Below, piece by piece: positions 24,784 through 34,072 of a stretch of 64,000 bases of DNA. A program made the position numbers and the translations under genes. The stretch spans positions 434,001 to 498,000 of the forward strand of contig JAQEYU010000002.1 in assembly GCA_027692465.1 (NCBI GenBank), given 5' to 3'. Each line of letters opens with the position of its first letter. The first letter of the stretch is position 1. This DNA comes from Enterococcaceae bacterium OF42-14pH9A. GTDB lineage: Bacteria; Bacillota; Bacilli; Lactobacillales; Enterococcaceae. The notes under the pieces are model-generated. The model had not been told where the DNA came from, did not search any database, and saw only the letters and a list, made by a program, of their open reading frames with translations.

Positions 24784-26037
24784 TCAACGTTCGTCGGCGA
24801 TTTGTTTTTCATATTCCCGGACATCCTTCAGCCACTCCAGGCCCACCGGAACACCGTTTTGTTGACAGAAGTAATTCCAAACATCGGCATAAGGATAATC
24901 TTTCAGCTCCTCGGTATAGACCAAGCGAGAAGTGAAGTCCATTGCCGTTTCCATTTCCTTGAGCTCGGAAGTCGGTTCCAGCATGGCTTTCAGCAGTGCT
25001 TTTTGCGTATTACGAGTCCCGACTACCCAGGCGGCGATCCGGTTGATGGTGGCATCGAAAAAGTCCAAGCCGATATTGGTTTTTTCCAGCAAATCGTTGC
25101 GGACCAGCTCTTTGGCGATCTCCTGCAGCTCATCATCCATGATCACGACATGGTCAGAATCCCAACGGACCGGGCGGGAGACGTGCAGCATGATTCCTTT
25201 AGAAAACAGGGCCAGTGAAGACAGCTTGTTGGAGATGACCTCTGTCGGGTGGAAATGCCCGGCATCCAGACAAACCAGCTTATCGCGGGTCAAGCCGTAG
25301 CCCATGTAAAATTCGTGGGAGCCCACGGTATAAGCTTCCGCACCCAGACCAAACAGCTTGCTCTCAACAGCATCCTGAGTGAAGGCTTCATCCAATTCTT
25401 CGGCAAAAATAGTGTCCAAAGATTCCATCAGGCGTTTGCGGGGCAGGTAACGATCGATTGGATTGTCCTTCATCCCGTCCGGTACCCAGAAATTGTCGAT
25501 ACAGACCTGACCGGTAGCTTCTCCCATGTAAGCTGCGATGCGGCGGGCCCGCTTGCCGTGTTCAATCCAATACTCCCGTACTTCAGCGTCCGGGTGAGAC
25601 AGCGTCATGCCGTCTTTCATCATCGGATGGGAAAAGAAAGTCGGATTGAAGTCCAATCCTAAGCCCTGTTCTTTGGCCCAATTTACCCATTTTTCGAAAT
25701 GCTTGGGTTCGATTTCGTTTAAATCTACGTTTTCGTCGGTATCCAGATAGATTGCATGGAGATTCAGCTTGTGCTGCCCCGGGATCAATGAATAAGCTTT
25801 TTCCAGATCCTGACGCAGTTGTGCCGGTGTATGGGCGGCGCCGGGATAATTTCCTGTCGCCATGATCCCACCGGTCAATTCGCCTTCAGGGCTCAAAAAA
25901 CCTTTGACATCATCACCCTGCCAACAGTGCATAGAGATCTTGACTGTCTGCAATTTTGCCAATGCCGCTTCGGTATCGACTCCGATCGCAGCATATCTGG
26001 CTTTGGCTTCTTCATAACGTTTAGTCACATCACTCAT
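24784..26037 (-). CDS. rhaA: L-rhamnose isomerase
   Basis: Isomerises L-rhamnose to L-rhamnulose. 417 residues (E. coli 419) with the metal-binding segments HCWQGDDVKGF near residue 40, CIDNFWVPDGMKD, CLDAGHFHPTE and HVSRPVRWDSDHVV. Its ATG at 26037 overlaps the rhaB stop by four bases (ATGA), showing translational coupling. A 120-base gap to rhaD holds no obvious terminator. Confidence 0.97.
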   Translation of the reverse strand: MSDVTKRYEEAKARYAAIGVDTEAALAKLQTVKISMHCWQGDDVKGFLSPEGELTGGIMATGNYPGAAHTPAQLRQDLEKAYSLIPGQHKLNLHAIYLDTDENVDLNEIEPKHFEKWVNWAKEQGLGLDFNPTFFSHPMMKDGMTLSHPDAEVREYWIEHGKRARRIAAYMGEATGQVCIDNFWVPDGMKDNPIDRYLPRKRLMESLDTIFAEELDEAFTQDAVESKLFGLGAEAYTVGSHEFYMGYGLTRDKLVCLDAGHFHPTEVISNKLSSLALFSKGIMLHVSRPVRWDSDHVVIMDDELQEIAKELVRNDLLEKTNIGLDFFDATINRIAAWVVGTRNTQKALLKAMLEPTSELKEMETAMDFTSRLVYTEELKDYPYADVWNYFCQQNGVPVGLEWLKDVREYEKQIADER

Positions 26038-27518
26038 CTTACTTCCTCTTTTCTTAAAATTGATTTTGGATCATTTATGAATGCTTCATATGCCTGCAAA
26101 ATTGCAGCATGATTTCCCGGTTGCGGCTTGAAAGTCGCCAAAGGAAAAGATTTTCGGATTGCTTTGCGGGCCGCTGTTAAATCAGCGAAGCCGCCGGTAG
26201 CAACCATTTGCAGGATCAGATTGCCGATAGCGGTCGCTTCGGCCGGTCCCGCTTCAACGTCGATTCCGCAAACATCGGCAGTCAGTTGATTCAACAGCCG
26301 ATTGTTGGAGCCGCCGCCGACGATATGAAGCTTGTTGAAGGTCCGGCCACTGACTGCTGCCAACTGCTTCAACTCTGCCCCATAGCACAGTGCCAAATTG
26401 TCATAAACACAACGGGCCAATTCTCCGGGGGTCTCCGGTATCTTCTGCTGCGTTTCCCGACAATAATCCTGCAGCTCTGTAATCATATTTGCCGGATTCA
26501 AAAAGCGGTCGTCGTTGACCGGAATAAACTGTTGGAAAGGGGCTTCTTTGGCTGCCATTTCCGCCAGCTCCGCATACGACCAGCGGTATTCCTGCATCCG
26601 GGCGACTTCTTGGATCAGCCACATTCCCATGATATTTTTGAGAAAGCGGATCGTCCCCTGAACGCCCCACTCATTGGTGAAATTCGCTGCATAAGCCGCT
26701 GCACCGGCATTGCCTTCCGCAAGCTCGGCACCGATCAAAGACCAGGTCCCGGAACTGATATAGGCCCAATCCGAGTCAACGCCCGGTGTCCCGACGACTG
26801 CCGAAGCTGTATCATGACTGGCAACGGTGATGAAGGTGACTTCCGGCAGCTGATATTCCGGGAAGCGGTCATTTTGCAGCGGACCTAAGAGGGAACCCGG
26901 CTCTGTCAGCTCCGCAAAGAGATCCTCCGAAAGCTCCAGAACTGTCAGGATCGCTTCATCCAACTGTTTTTCAGCCAAATTCAGCAGTTGGGTAGTCGAG
27001 GCATTGGTCTTTTCAAAGACGGCATTGCCGGTGAAGACATAGCCCAGATAATCAGGGATCAACAGCAATTGTTTTGCCTGAGCCAATTTTTCCCGCTCTT
27101 CTTTGAACAGTTGGAAAACTGTGTTGAACTCCAAAAGCTGAATCCCGGTTTTTTCGTAAAGGGTCGCCAGCGGCAATTTCTCAGCGAAGGCTGCCGCAGC
27201 TCCTTTGGTCCGTTGGTCGCGATAAGCGATGGGAGCTGCCAGCAGCTGACCTTCTTCGTCCAACAGACAGTAATCCACCCCCCAGGTATCGATCCCGGCA
27301 TAACAGCGGTCGATCCCGGCGGCTTTGACCTTGGCCAGCCCGACCAGGATCTCCTTGATCAAATGATCGATTTCCCAACGATCATGGCCGTCTTTGGCAG
27401 TAAAAAAGTTTTTGAAGCGGTGGATCTCGGTCAAAGATATCTGACCGAGATTATCAACCGCCGAGTGCATCAGCCGGCCACTGGAAGCGCCGATGTCGAT
27501 TGCGATATAATGGTCCAT
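26034..27518 (-). CDS. rhaB: Rhamnulokinase
   Basis: FGGY-family kinase phosphorylating L-rhamnulose at O1. 494 residues; N-terminal ATP-site start YIAIDIGASSGRLM, GIDTWGVDYCLLDEEG, and the C-terminal adenosine motif LHIVGGGSNNRLLNQLTAD. First gene of the rha operon, in the order B-A-D-M. Start has AAAGGAGC upstream. No rhamnose transporter lies in the operon. Confidence 0.96.
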   Translation of the reverse strand: MDHYIAIDIGASSGRLMHSAVDNLGQISLTEIHRFKNFFTAKDGHDRWEIDHLIKEILVGLAKVKAAGIDRCYAGIDTWGVDYCLLDEEGQLLAAPIAYRDQRTKGAAAAFAEKLPLATLYEKTGIQLLEFNTVFQLFKEEREKLAQAKQLLLIPDYLGYVFTGNAVFEKTNASTTQLLNLAEKQLDEAILTVLELSEDLFAELTEPGSLLGPLQNDRFPEYQLPEVTFITVASHDTASAVVGTPGVDSDWAYISSGTWSLIGAELAEGNAGAAAYAANFTNEWGVQGTIRFLKNIMGMWLIQEVARMQEYRWSYAELAEMAAKEAPFQQFIPVNDDRFLNPANMITELQDYCRETQQKIPETPGELARCVYDNLALCYGAELKQLAAVSGRTFNKLHIVGGGSNNRLLNQLTADVCGIDVEAGPAEATAIGNLILQMVATGGFADLTAARKAIRKSFPLATFKPQPGNHAAILQAYEAFINDPKSILRKEEVR

Positions 27519-27672
27519 CTCTTCTGCTCCTTTGCGATAACGTTTCGTCAGGTATGTACAGTGATTGACTGATTTCGGTTACATCCTGTCAACACCTTAA
27601 GAATAGCCGCTGTCTCTTTACAGAACAATCACAGAATGTTAGTCTTTTAGTATCAAAATTACAGGTGATACT
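27519..27672. promoter_or_regulatory. Divergent rhaB / araC-type regulator promoter region
   Basis: For rhaB the minus strand has TTGACA (27587-27592) with only a weak -10 (GTCAAT) 17 bases on, as expected of an activator-dependent promoter. For the plus-strand gene TTTACA (27617-27622), 17 bases, TAGTCT is possible. A weak cre-like GACGAAACGTTATCG lies near 27535-27550. Confidence 0.4.
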
Positions 27673-28653
27673 ATGACTACTTCCCTTATCGAAAAACTGC
27701 TGATCGTCGATGATCAGGAGCAGCAGCAAAAAAAATCCGGCCGCTTTCTGGAAGAGTTTGCCGAAGAACGTTCGGCTGCCGGTGGTTCCCGCTTTCGGAT
27801 CAAAGACCATCTTTTTGAAGCCGACCGCCGCATCCTGATTCGTAAACACCGCCGTTTTGCTCCGTATCCGCTACATTCCCATCAATTTTTGGAATTCAAC
27901 TACATGCTGAAGGGCACCTCCCGCCAGATTGTCAACGGAGCACCCCTGCTTCTGGAAGAACAGCAGCTGCTGCTTTTGGATACCGATTCCCGTCACGAAT
28001 TGGCCGCTCTGGGGGAGCAGGATTTGCTGATCAATTTTTTGTTCCGCACCAAAGACCTCAACATCGGCTCCTTAAAGCGCATCGATGCTGCCGGTGCCGG
28101 GATGACTTATGATTTCATCATGAATGCTGTTTTAGGTCCGAACTTTCACGAAAATTATCTGATGCTGGATCTGAAGGCGGAGCCGGAAGTCCGCCAGACT
28201 CTGGAACAGATGATCAGCGAGGGGCTGGCCAATCGGCGTCTGCGGAATGAAATCTTGGACAGCCTGTCTCAAGTCTTGTTTCTGCAGCTGACCCGTATCT
28301 ACCAAAGTCAGGTAGCCGCCATTTATCGGGAAGCGACCAAAAATGACATCCTCATCACCATCTTGCAGCGGATTGAAGACGAAGCGGCAGCTCTGACTTT
28401 AAATCAGCTGGCCAAAGACCTGGGCTACAATCGCAACTACCTTTCCAACATGATCAAAGAGCGAACCGGCGCCACTTTCAAAGAGCTGGTGACGCTGGAA
28501 CGGCTGAAAAATGCCCACGACCTGCTGCTGACCACGACACTGGCCATTGAAGATATCGCTCACCACAGCGGCTTCTCCAGCAAGACCCAGTTTTACAAAA
28601 AATTCCGGGAACACTACGGGCAAACTCCGGACCAGGCCCGGCGGCAGCTCTAA
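27673..28653 (+). CDS. AraC-family regulator, probably of the rhamnose operon
   Basis: 326 residues. Cupin-like sensor domain in the N-terminal half (APYPLHSHQFLEFNYMLKGTSRQIVNG) and a C-terminal double helix-turn-helix (about 220-325: LTLNQLAKDLGYNRNYLSNMIKERTGATFKELV, then IEDIAHHSGFSSKTQFYKKFREHYGQTP). Divergent from rhaB with 154 bases between, so it most likely activates rhaBADM in response to rhamnose. The assignment to rhamnose is from position only. A terminator follows at 28676-28720. Confidence 0.8.
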   Translation: MTTSLIEKLLIVDDQEQQQKKSGRFLEEFAEERSAAGGSRFRIKDHLFEADRRILIRKHRRFAPYPLHSHQFLEFNYMLKGTSRQIVNGAPLLLEEQQLLLLDTDSRHELAALGEQDLLINFLFRTKDLNIGSLKRIDAAGAGMTYDFIMNAVLGPNFHENYLMLDLKAEPEVRQTLEQMISEGLANRRLRNEILDSLSQVLFLQLTRIYQSQVAAIYREATKNDILITILQRIEDEAAALTLNQLAKDLGYNRNYLSNMIKERTGATFKELVTLERLKNAHDLLLTTTLAIEDIAHHSGFSSKTQFYKKFREHYGQTPDQARRQL

Positions 28654-28675
28654 GTATTGCCCTGCAGGGTACGAC

Positions 28676-28720
28676 AAAAACCGCAGACATGCCTCATCCT
28701 GAGGTTGTCTGCGGTTTTTT
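28676..28720. terminator. Bidirectional terminator
   Basis: AAAAACCGCAGACA ... TGTCTGCGGTTTTTT with an inner CTCA/TGAG; serves the converging AraC and GH127 genes. Confidence 0.9.
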
Positions 28721-28780
28721 CGCTGTTTGCTTGCTGTTGGTGAAAGCTCCCTATATTCGAAAAGATACCTTGCGGCGTTA

Positions 28781-30688
28781 TCAGAACGCTTGGTTCAGCC
28801 ATACCCGGAATTCACCGTAACCCCGGTTGCCCCACATGAAGTAAGGCACCAGCGTAACAGTCGTCTCCTCAAAGACCGGCTCCTGTGTCGTGTAGGTCTC
28901 TTGTTGCTGTGAGCGCAGGCGTTTACTTGGTGCCTGCAGATAGACGGCATGGGCCAGCAGCTCGTCATTTTCCACCGTCTTGATCTCACCGTCAGTCAGC
29001 CACAAAGTTCCCAGTTGCGGACCATTGTCTTTTTCTTCAGCTGTATAGACCAGCGGGCCGCGGGTCACAGCAACTTTACCGATGTCTTCGGTGATGCGGG
29101 TATTGGCAAAGACTTTTTTCGGTGTCATATCCAAGGTCAATTGAATCTGATCGCCTTCCTGCCAGGTGCGATCGATCACCAGAAAGCCCTGCTCGTTGAC
29201 TGCTGCAGCCGTTTCTCCATTAACGGTCAACTGGTACGACTCCGACCATTCCGGCAGCCGCAGTGCGATCCGGCCGCTGACTGCGCTGGCAGCTGAAACT
29301 GTGATTTTAATAGCGCCGCTCCATGGATACAGGGTCTCCTGTGTCAACACAACTTCCTGTCCCGCCAAAGTCACAGCGGTTTCACTGTCGCCATAGAGAT
29401 TCACATAAACACCATCTTGATACTCTGTCACAAAATAATCACCGATTGCGCCGATCAAACGTGCCAAATTCGGCGGACAGCAGGCGCAGTTGAACCATTT
29501 CTGCCGTTGCGGAGTCACATGATGATGGTCCCGGCGTTTGCAGGCGTTCTCACCGTCTACCTGCAGCGGATTGACATATAAAAAGCGTTCCCCTTTAAGA
29601 TCCATGCCGCAAAGAGAGCCGTTGTAGACCGCATTTTCCAAGACATCGGCATACTGGCCTTTCGGTTCCAATTCCAGCATCCGCTTAGCCCAGAAAGCCA
29701 GCCCGACCGAGGCACAAGTTTCGTTATAGGTCGTATCGTTGGGCAGATCATCGTTTTCGGCAAAGGCTTCTCCCCAAGCCGAGGCGCCGATGCCGCCGTT
29801 GACGAACATTTTATGATTGACCACATTGTCCCACAAGACCTCCATCGCCTGCTTCAAAGATTCATCCTGCTTCAGACGAGCCACATCAGCGACTGCAGTA
29901 TAAAAATAAACGGCGCGAACGGCATGCCCCACTGCTTCTTTTTGCTCCCGGATCGGCAGGTGGGCTTGTGAGTATTCATGGTCACCATGCCACCAGCTTT
30001 GTGCATCCCGACCGGCTTTTTCAGCCTCCAGATTGAAATAAAGCGGCTGTTGCCCCCGTTCATTGACAAAAAAAGCAGCCAATTCCAGATACTTTGGATT
30101 GTCCGTTACTGAATACAAACGCACCAATGCCAGCTCGATCTCTTCGTGTCCCGGGTAGCCTTTAATCTTACCTTCTTCGGGTCCAAAGATCGTGTCGACA
30201 TAATCGGCAAATTTTTCTGCAACTTGCAAAAAATCCGCCTTACCGGTGACTTCATAATAAGCGACGGCGGCCTCGATCATATGCCCGCCGCAGTACAATT
30301 CATGGTTGTCCCGCACATTGGTCCAACGATTTTCCAGTCCCTCTTTTACCTGATAGAAGGTGTTCAGATATCCGTCTGCCAATTGGGCCTGCCCCAAAAG
30401 ATGGATCACCGCATCTGCTTGTTGCTCCAATTCGGCATCCGGGTTGTTCCGCAAGCTGTAGGCCACGCTTTCCAGCCATTTGTAAACATCCGAATCCTGG
30501 AAGACCATGCCGTAATACTCGCCTTCTTGCAATCCCGCGGCCAATCGAAAATTTTCGATGGCATGGGAAGGTTCCGTATCCTCCAACTGATCATTCAACG
30601 CCCGCCATTGGTAGGGAATTACACTTTCTTCCACGACCTTTTGATACTGCTGCCAAAATTCTCCGGTCATTTTTGCTGTCGCTTTCAT
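28781..30688 (-). CDS. Beta-L-arabinofuranosidase, GH127 (HypBA1-like)
   Basis: Removes beta-linked L-arabinofuranose, as from plant extensins and arabinans. 635 residues from the ATG at 30688 (GAGG seven bases upstream). The zinc-cysteine active site is complete: acid/base Glu in SAWGEAF (307), Glu and Cys in NETCASVG (323, 325), Cys-Cys in CACCPPN (403, 404; the first being the nucleophile). The 16-residue gap between the two Glu equals that in the Bifidobacterium enzyme (322 and 338). No signal peptide, so cytoplasmic. It shares a promoter-region block with the GH146-like gene at 59 kb. Confidence 0.9.
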   Translation of the reverse strand: MKATAKMTGEFWQQYQKVVEESVIPYQWRALNDQLEDTEPSHAIENFRLAAGLQEGEYYGMVFQDSDVYKWLESVAYSLRNNPDAELEQQADAVIHLLGQAQLADGYLNTFYQVKEGLENRWTNVRDNHELYCGGHMIEAAVAYYEVTGKADFLQVAEKFADYVDTIFGPEEGKIKGYPGHEEIELALVRLYSVTDNPKYLELAAFFVNERGQQPLYFNLEAEKAGRDAQSWWHGDHEYSQAHLPIREQKEAVGHAVRAVYFYTAVADVARLKQDESLKQAMEVLWDNVVNHKMFVNGGIGASAWGEAFAENDDLPNDTTYNETCASVGLAFWAKRMLELEPKGQYADVLENAVYNGSLCGMDLKGERFLYVNPLQVDGENACKRRDHHHVTPQRQKWFNCACCPPNLARLIGAIGDYFVTEYQDGVYVNLYGDSETAVTLAGQEVVLTQETLYPWSGAIKITVSAASAVSGRIALRLPEWSESYQLTVNGETAAAVNEQGFLVIDRTWQEGDQIQLTLDMTPKKVFANTRITEDIGKVAVTRGPLVYTAEEKDNGPQLGTLWLTDGEIKTVENDELLAHAVYLQAPSKRLRSQQQETYTTQEPVFEETTVTLVPYFMWGNRGYGEFRVWLNQAF

Positions 30689-30745
30689 GTCGATTCCTCG
30701 CTTTTTCAAGATTTGTTGCTTTGAGTTTACCGGGAAAGCACAGGC

Positions 30746-30786
30746 TTGTCGTTAGAGGATAGATAGAAAAGGTGGAGAAAAACTAG
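30746..30786 (-). promoter_or_regulatory. Promoter-region block shared with the GH146-like gene
   Basis: Plus-strand reading TTGTCGTTAGA, 8 bases, AGAAAAGGTGGA; the same two words, 9 bases apart, occur at 59511-59542 upstream of the other DUF1680-type arabinofuranosidase. It lies about 60-100 bases upstream of the GH127 start. A regulator site is inferred. Confidence 0.5.
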
Positions 30787-30875
30787 TTGATAATCACCCT
30801 CCTGGTTAAGGTAAGGTCAGATCAGCGTAGTTTTCCTGCCCGACCGCTCCGAATCAGAAGGGGAGCTGACAGATA

Positions 30876-30930
30876 TCAAAATACCGACCTCCCGAAGTTA
30901 GATTTTTGGTCTAACTTTGGGAGATCGGTA
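30876..30930 (-). terminator. Terminator of the antiporter operon
   Basis: A 21-position stem (TACCGATCTCCCAAAGTTAG against its complement with two mismatches) and a small loop; the minus strand continues TTTTGATAT. The T run is short, so it may partly act as a transcript-stabilising hairpin. Confidence 0.65.
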
Positions 30931-30952
30931 CACAAGACAACAGCTTTTTATA

Positions 30953-33004
30953 TCATTTGTGGAACAGCCGCCGCAGTGAAAAGCCCGGCGAATTGCCGAT
31001 CTGACTCATGGCATAGGATTCCAGCAAATTGACTTTACGACGGTATTCATTGGCCGCAAAGGTCGTGATCTCCTCCCGACTTTCAAACTCGTCGATCACC
31101 TTGCGCTCCAAGTAATAGCCCCGTAAGACTTCCTTGGTAAAGGCGGGATCTTGACGAATCAGCACGGCCGCCATGAAGTCTTTGCGTTTCAGACTGCCCA
31201 TCATGGTCTTGCGCTGTTCCAAAAAATAGTTGATGATCTTTTCATCATAGACCCCTTCCAGACTGGCCAGACTTTGCTGGATCAGCCGGGTATTGCGGCG
31301 ATAGACGGTCTGTAGCTGCTGCAGATCCACCGGTGCCGCTATTTTTTGATCTTCCTGACGCCGTTGCCAGAACAGCTTCGGATGTCGGATCACCCGCAGG
31401 ATCCGCCGCACTACCAGCAGCCAAAAGCTGAGAAAGGACAGAATCTGCCGCCCGAAGGAATGCTGGAAGGTGGCAATAAATCTGGAATAAAAACGATAGC
31501 TGTTGCCATCGATCAGCTGGCGCCGGAAGCTTTCGTCCAAGCCGTCTCTTTCGATGGAGAGGATCAGTGCCTGGATCTCCTGGACTTCTTGGCGTTCACT
31601 GTCAGTCATCGCTTCGGTATAGATTTCCCAGATCCGGCTGGCGTAGCTTTGACTCACCGCCTTCAAAGCGATTGTTTCGTTTTCCGTCAAATTTCCGCTA
31701 GCTTCGTCCTGCTTCAGCTCCCGCAGGACTGCCTCCAAAACAGCAATCCCTTTTTCATCCACCGGCGCTTCTGCCTCACCGTCGGCAATCAGCGGCATCA
31801 CAATCAGGCTGATTACCAGGCTCAACAGGATCACGCCGGCGGTCAAGAACAGCAGGACACTGCGCTGATGAAAGGCTGCACCGTGAAGCGTCGCGGGCAG
31901 AATAAAGATTGTTGCCAAACTGACGGTTCCTTTGACACCGCCAAAGGTCAGCAGCAGGATTTCCTGTTTGGTTTTCCGTTGTCCGTCTTTTACCAAAAAT
32001 AAGTTCAGTACCAATAAAAACAGCAGCCGGATCGTAAACAGCAGGACTGTCACCAAAAAAATCACCAGCAACAGCCGCTCATTGGCATAAATATCACTTT
32101 CCCAGATGGGCGAAAAGACCTGCGAAATCTCGATTCCCAGAAAAATAAAAACCAGCCCGTTCAAGGTGAAAACGACCGTATTCCAGACCGCTTGCGAGAC
32201 ATTGGCCAGCTCCGCCTGAAAGACGGTGACCTTCTGCCGACCTCCCGCCTGCATCACGCCGGCAGTGACTGCGGCGATGATGCCGGAAACACCTGCCAGT
32301 TCGGAAAAAACGTAAGCAACAAAGGGCAGCAGCAGTTCGATCAGAAGATAGGAGGTGACCTCTTGGGCCTGCGCCTGTTCAATCAAACGGATCACCCGCC
32401 GTTTCACCCAGACTACGGCACCGCCCACCAACACACCGCCGAGACTGGCTGCCAACAACTGCCAGGAAGCCTGCCAGATAGAAAAACTGCCGGTGATCAG
32501 CGCGGCCACGGCAAACTGAAAGGCCGTAACCCCGGACGCATCGTTCAACAAGCCCTCCCCTTCCAGGATCCGCATCACCCGTGGCGGCATCTTTAAGGGC
32601 TTGGCAATAGAAGACACCGCCACCGCGTCTGTCGGCCCCAGTGCTGCTCCAAATGCCATACAGGCCGCCAGCGGAATGGTGGGCATCAACACTCTCAACA
32701 CGCCGCCTACCGCCAACAACGTTAAAATCACACCGCCAAATGCCAGTGACAGAATCGTACCGAAATTTTTAAAAATCGTCGCCAGATCTGCGTGTTCACC
32801 TTCTCGAAACAGCAGCGGTGCGATGATCAGCACCAAGAAGATCTCCGGCTGAAAGTTCAGGCTGCGGCCCCATTGCGACAGCCCCACCAGGATTCCCAAG
32901 AAAATCTGCACGAAAAAAATCGGGATGTTCGGCAAAATCTTGGCCATAATATTGGAAAATGTGATGGCCACCGTGATTACAATAACCAGTTCAACCAACT
33001 CCAC
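30953..33004 (-). CDS. Na+/H+ antiporter, CPA1 (NhaP/NhaK-like)
   Basis: 683 residues from a GTG at 33004 with AAGGAG upstream. About 12 hydrophobic helices fill the first 415 residues, with AALGPTDAVAV and GEGLLNDASGVTAFQ carrying the ion-binding Asp pair of CPA1 exchangers. A long cytoplasmic C-terminal domain (about 415-683) is rich in charged helices and ends in a region with EEITTFAANEYRRKVNLLESY. Exports Na+ (or K+) for protons for pH and salt tolerance. It starts 6 bases after a small coiled-coil gene, which suggests a functional partner. Confidence 0.9.
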   Translation of the reverse strand: MELVELVIVITVAITFSNIMAKILPNIPIFFVQIFLGILVGLSQWGRSLNFQPEIFLVLIIAPLLFREGEHADLATIFKNFGTILSLAFGGVILTLLAVGGVLRVLMPTIPLAACMAFGAALGPTDAVAVSSIAKPLKMPPRVMRILEGEGLLNDASGVTAFQFAVAALITGSFSIWQASWQLLAASLGGVLVGGAVVWVKRRVIRLIEQAQAQEVTSYLLIELLLPFVAYVFSELAGVSGIIAAVTAGVMQAGGRQKVTVFQAELANVSQAVWNTVVFTLNGLVFIFLGIEISQVFSPIWESDIYANERLLLVIFLVTVLLFTIRLLFLLVLNLFLVKDGQRKTKQEILLLTFGGVKGTVSLATIFILPATLHGAAFHQRSVLLFLTAGVILLSLVISLIVMPLIADGEAEAPVDEKGIAVLEAVLRELKQDEASGNLTENETIALKAVSQSYASRIWEIYTEAMTDSERQEVQEIQALILSIERDGLDESFRRQLIDGNSYRFYSRFIATFQHSFGRQILSFLSFWLLVVRRILRVIRHPKLFWQRRQEDQKIAAPVDLQQLQTVYRRNTRLIQQSLASLEGVYDEKIINYFLEQRKTMMGSLKRKDFMAAVLIRQDPAFTKEVLRGYYLERKVIDEFESREEITTFAANEYRRKVNLLESYAMSQIGNSPGFSLRRLFHK

Positions 33005-33010
33005 AGGCCG

Positions 33011-33286
33011 TCACTCCTTTTTGTCCGCATCCCGCAGCAGCTTGAAAAACGCTTCTTTGCGGGCCAGTATTTTTTCTTCCAATTCCGCCAACTGCGCCGG
33101 ATCGTCCTCCAGCTGCGCCCGTCTGGTCTCCAACCGCAGCAGTTCGTGCTTGATTCGTTCCAATTTATGAAATGCAAAAATATTCCGCCGCTTGATCTTA
33201 TTCAGTAACTGGCGCCGTTCCTCCACGGTCAGACTGCCGTATTTTTCCCGGATCAGCCGCAGCCGGTCTTCAAAATTTCTGCTCAT
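33011..33286 (-). CDS. Small coiled-coil protein coupled to the antiporter
   Basis: 91 residues, highly charged and almost wholly helical: heptad-like pattern from about 25 to 85 (KLERIKHELLRLETRRAQLEDDPAQLAELEEKILARKEAFFKLLRDAD). No membrane helix or signal. AAGGAGC precedes the ATG. It is directly upstream of the antiporter (6-base gap), so it could be a cytoplasmic accessory or regulator of it; that is inference. No family recognised. Confidence 0.65.
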   Translation of the reverse strand: MSRNFEDRLRLIREKYGSLTVEERRQLLNKIKRRNIFAFHKLERIKHELLRLETRRAQLEDDPAQLAELEEKILARKEAFFKLLRDADKKE

Positions 33287-33356
33287 GTCGATTGCTCCTT
33301 TTTACGGATTCTTTTGTAAAAACAGACGTGTACAGTCACCTGCGGCCCGCAGAACT

Positions 33357-33391
33357 CAAAAAGCCCTGACCGTTTTTACAGCAGTCAGGGC
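33357..33391 (-). terminator. Terminator of uspA (33470)
   Basis: Minus strand GCCCTGAC ... GTCAGGGC, eight GC-rich pairs, followed by TTTTTGAG. Confidence 0.85.
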
Positions 33392-33469
33392 ACAAGGCTG
33401 CACACCGATGTCACTTTGATGGCGGGTCCGCTCCTTTGGTAAATTAAACGGGTACTTGCCCCACTTGTC

Positions 33470-33901
33470 TCAGCGGACTACCAGCACATTGCAGGGAGCA
33501 TGATTGACCACGTATGACGTGGTAGATCCTACCAGTGATTGGGTGATCGCGCCTTTTCCGGTAGCACCAATGACGATCAGGTCACTGGCATTATCAGCGG
33601 CATATTTCACGATGATTTGTTTGGGATTGCCCACTTCGACAAACGGCGTAACATCCTCCACCCCTTTTTGGGCAGCATCATGAATCTTTTTCAACAGTTC
33701 CGTCTCGGCATGCTCTTTTTCCTGAGCGAACAATTTTGAAAATGAATAGGCGCTGGTGGTCAGCTCGGCATCATTGATGATGGAGATCAGCGTCAGGCGA
33801 CCGTTGTTGGCAGCAGCGATATTGACAGCCTCTGCGAACGCTTTGTCCGCCAAGCGGGAGCCATCCAAAGCCACCAGAATGTTTTGATAAGTCTCGTTCA
33901 T
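33470..33901 (-). CDS. Universal stress protein, UspA family
   Basis: 143 residues with YQNILVALDGSRLADKAFAEA at the N-terminus and an intact ATP signature G-x2-G-x9-G-S (GATGKGAITQSLVGS) before the final strand APCNVLVVR. AGGAGGG precedes the ATG. Single gene with its own terminator at 33357-33391. Related to, but not a recent copy of, the protein at 15289-15768. Position next to the antiporter unit may reflect stress function; not proven. Confidence 0.9.
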   Translation of the reverse strand: MNETYQNILVALDGSRLADKAFAEAVNIAAANNGRLTLISIINDAELTTSAYSFSKLFAQEKEHAETELLKKIHDAAQKGVEDVTPFVEVGNPKQIIVKYAADNASDLIVIGATGKGAITQSLVGSTTSYVVNHAPCNVLVVR

Positions 33902-34013
33902 GAAAATCCCTCCTCGTCTCTGTCCGGTAAATCATTTCCAGGTCTCACAACCTGTCTGTTCATATCCAAAAATACACCTGCTGTGACTCTCTTTTTCTAT
34001 CTTAAGCATAACA

Positions 34014-34059
34014 CAAAAAGACCTGTCAGCCGTAGCCGGAGCTTCGACTAAGCAGGTCT
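34014..34059 (-). terminator. Terminator of the AraC-type gene at 34073
   Basis: Minus strand AGACCTG ... CAGGTCT with inner TTAGTCG/CGGCTGA, then TTTTTGTG. Confidence 0.8.
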
Positions 34060-34072
34060 GGTTTGATCCTCG

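Noticed and set aside
26072..26088. 17 bases CATTTATGAATGCTTCA in rhaB identical to 55278-55294 upstream of the GH27 gene
   Set aside because: One copy is inside coding sequence and no third copy was found; taken as chance unless a genome scan shows otherwise.
15289..33901. The two uspA genes as a recent duplication
   Set aside because: They share only family motifs; the rest of the proteins and both flanks differ.
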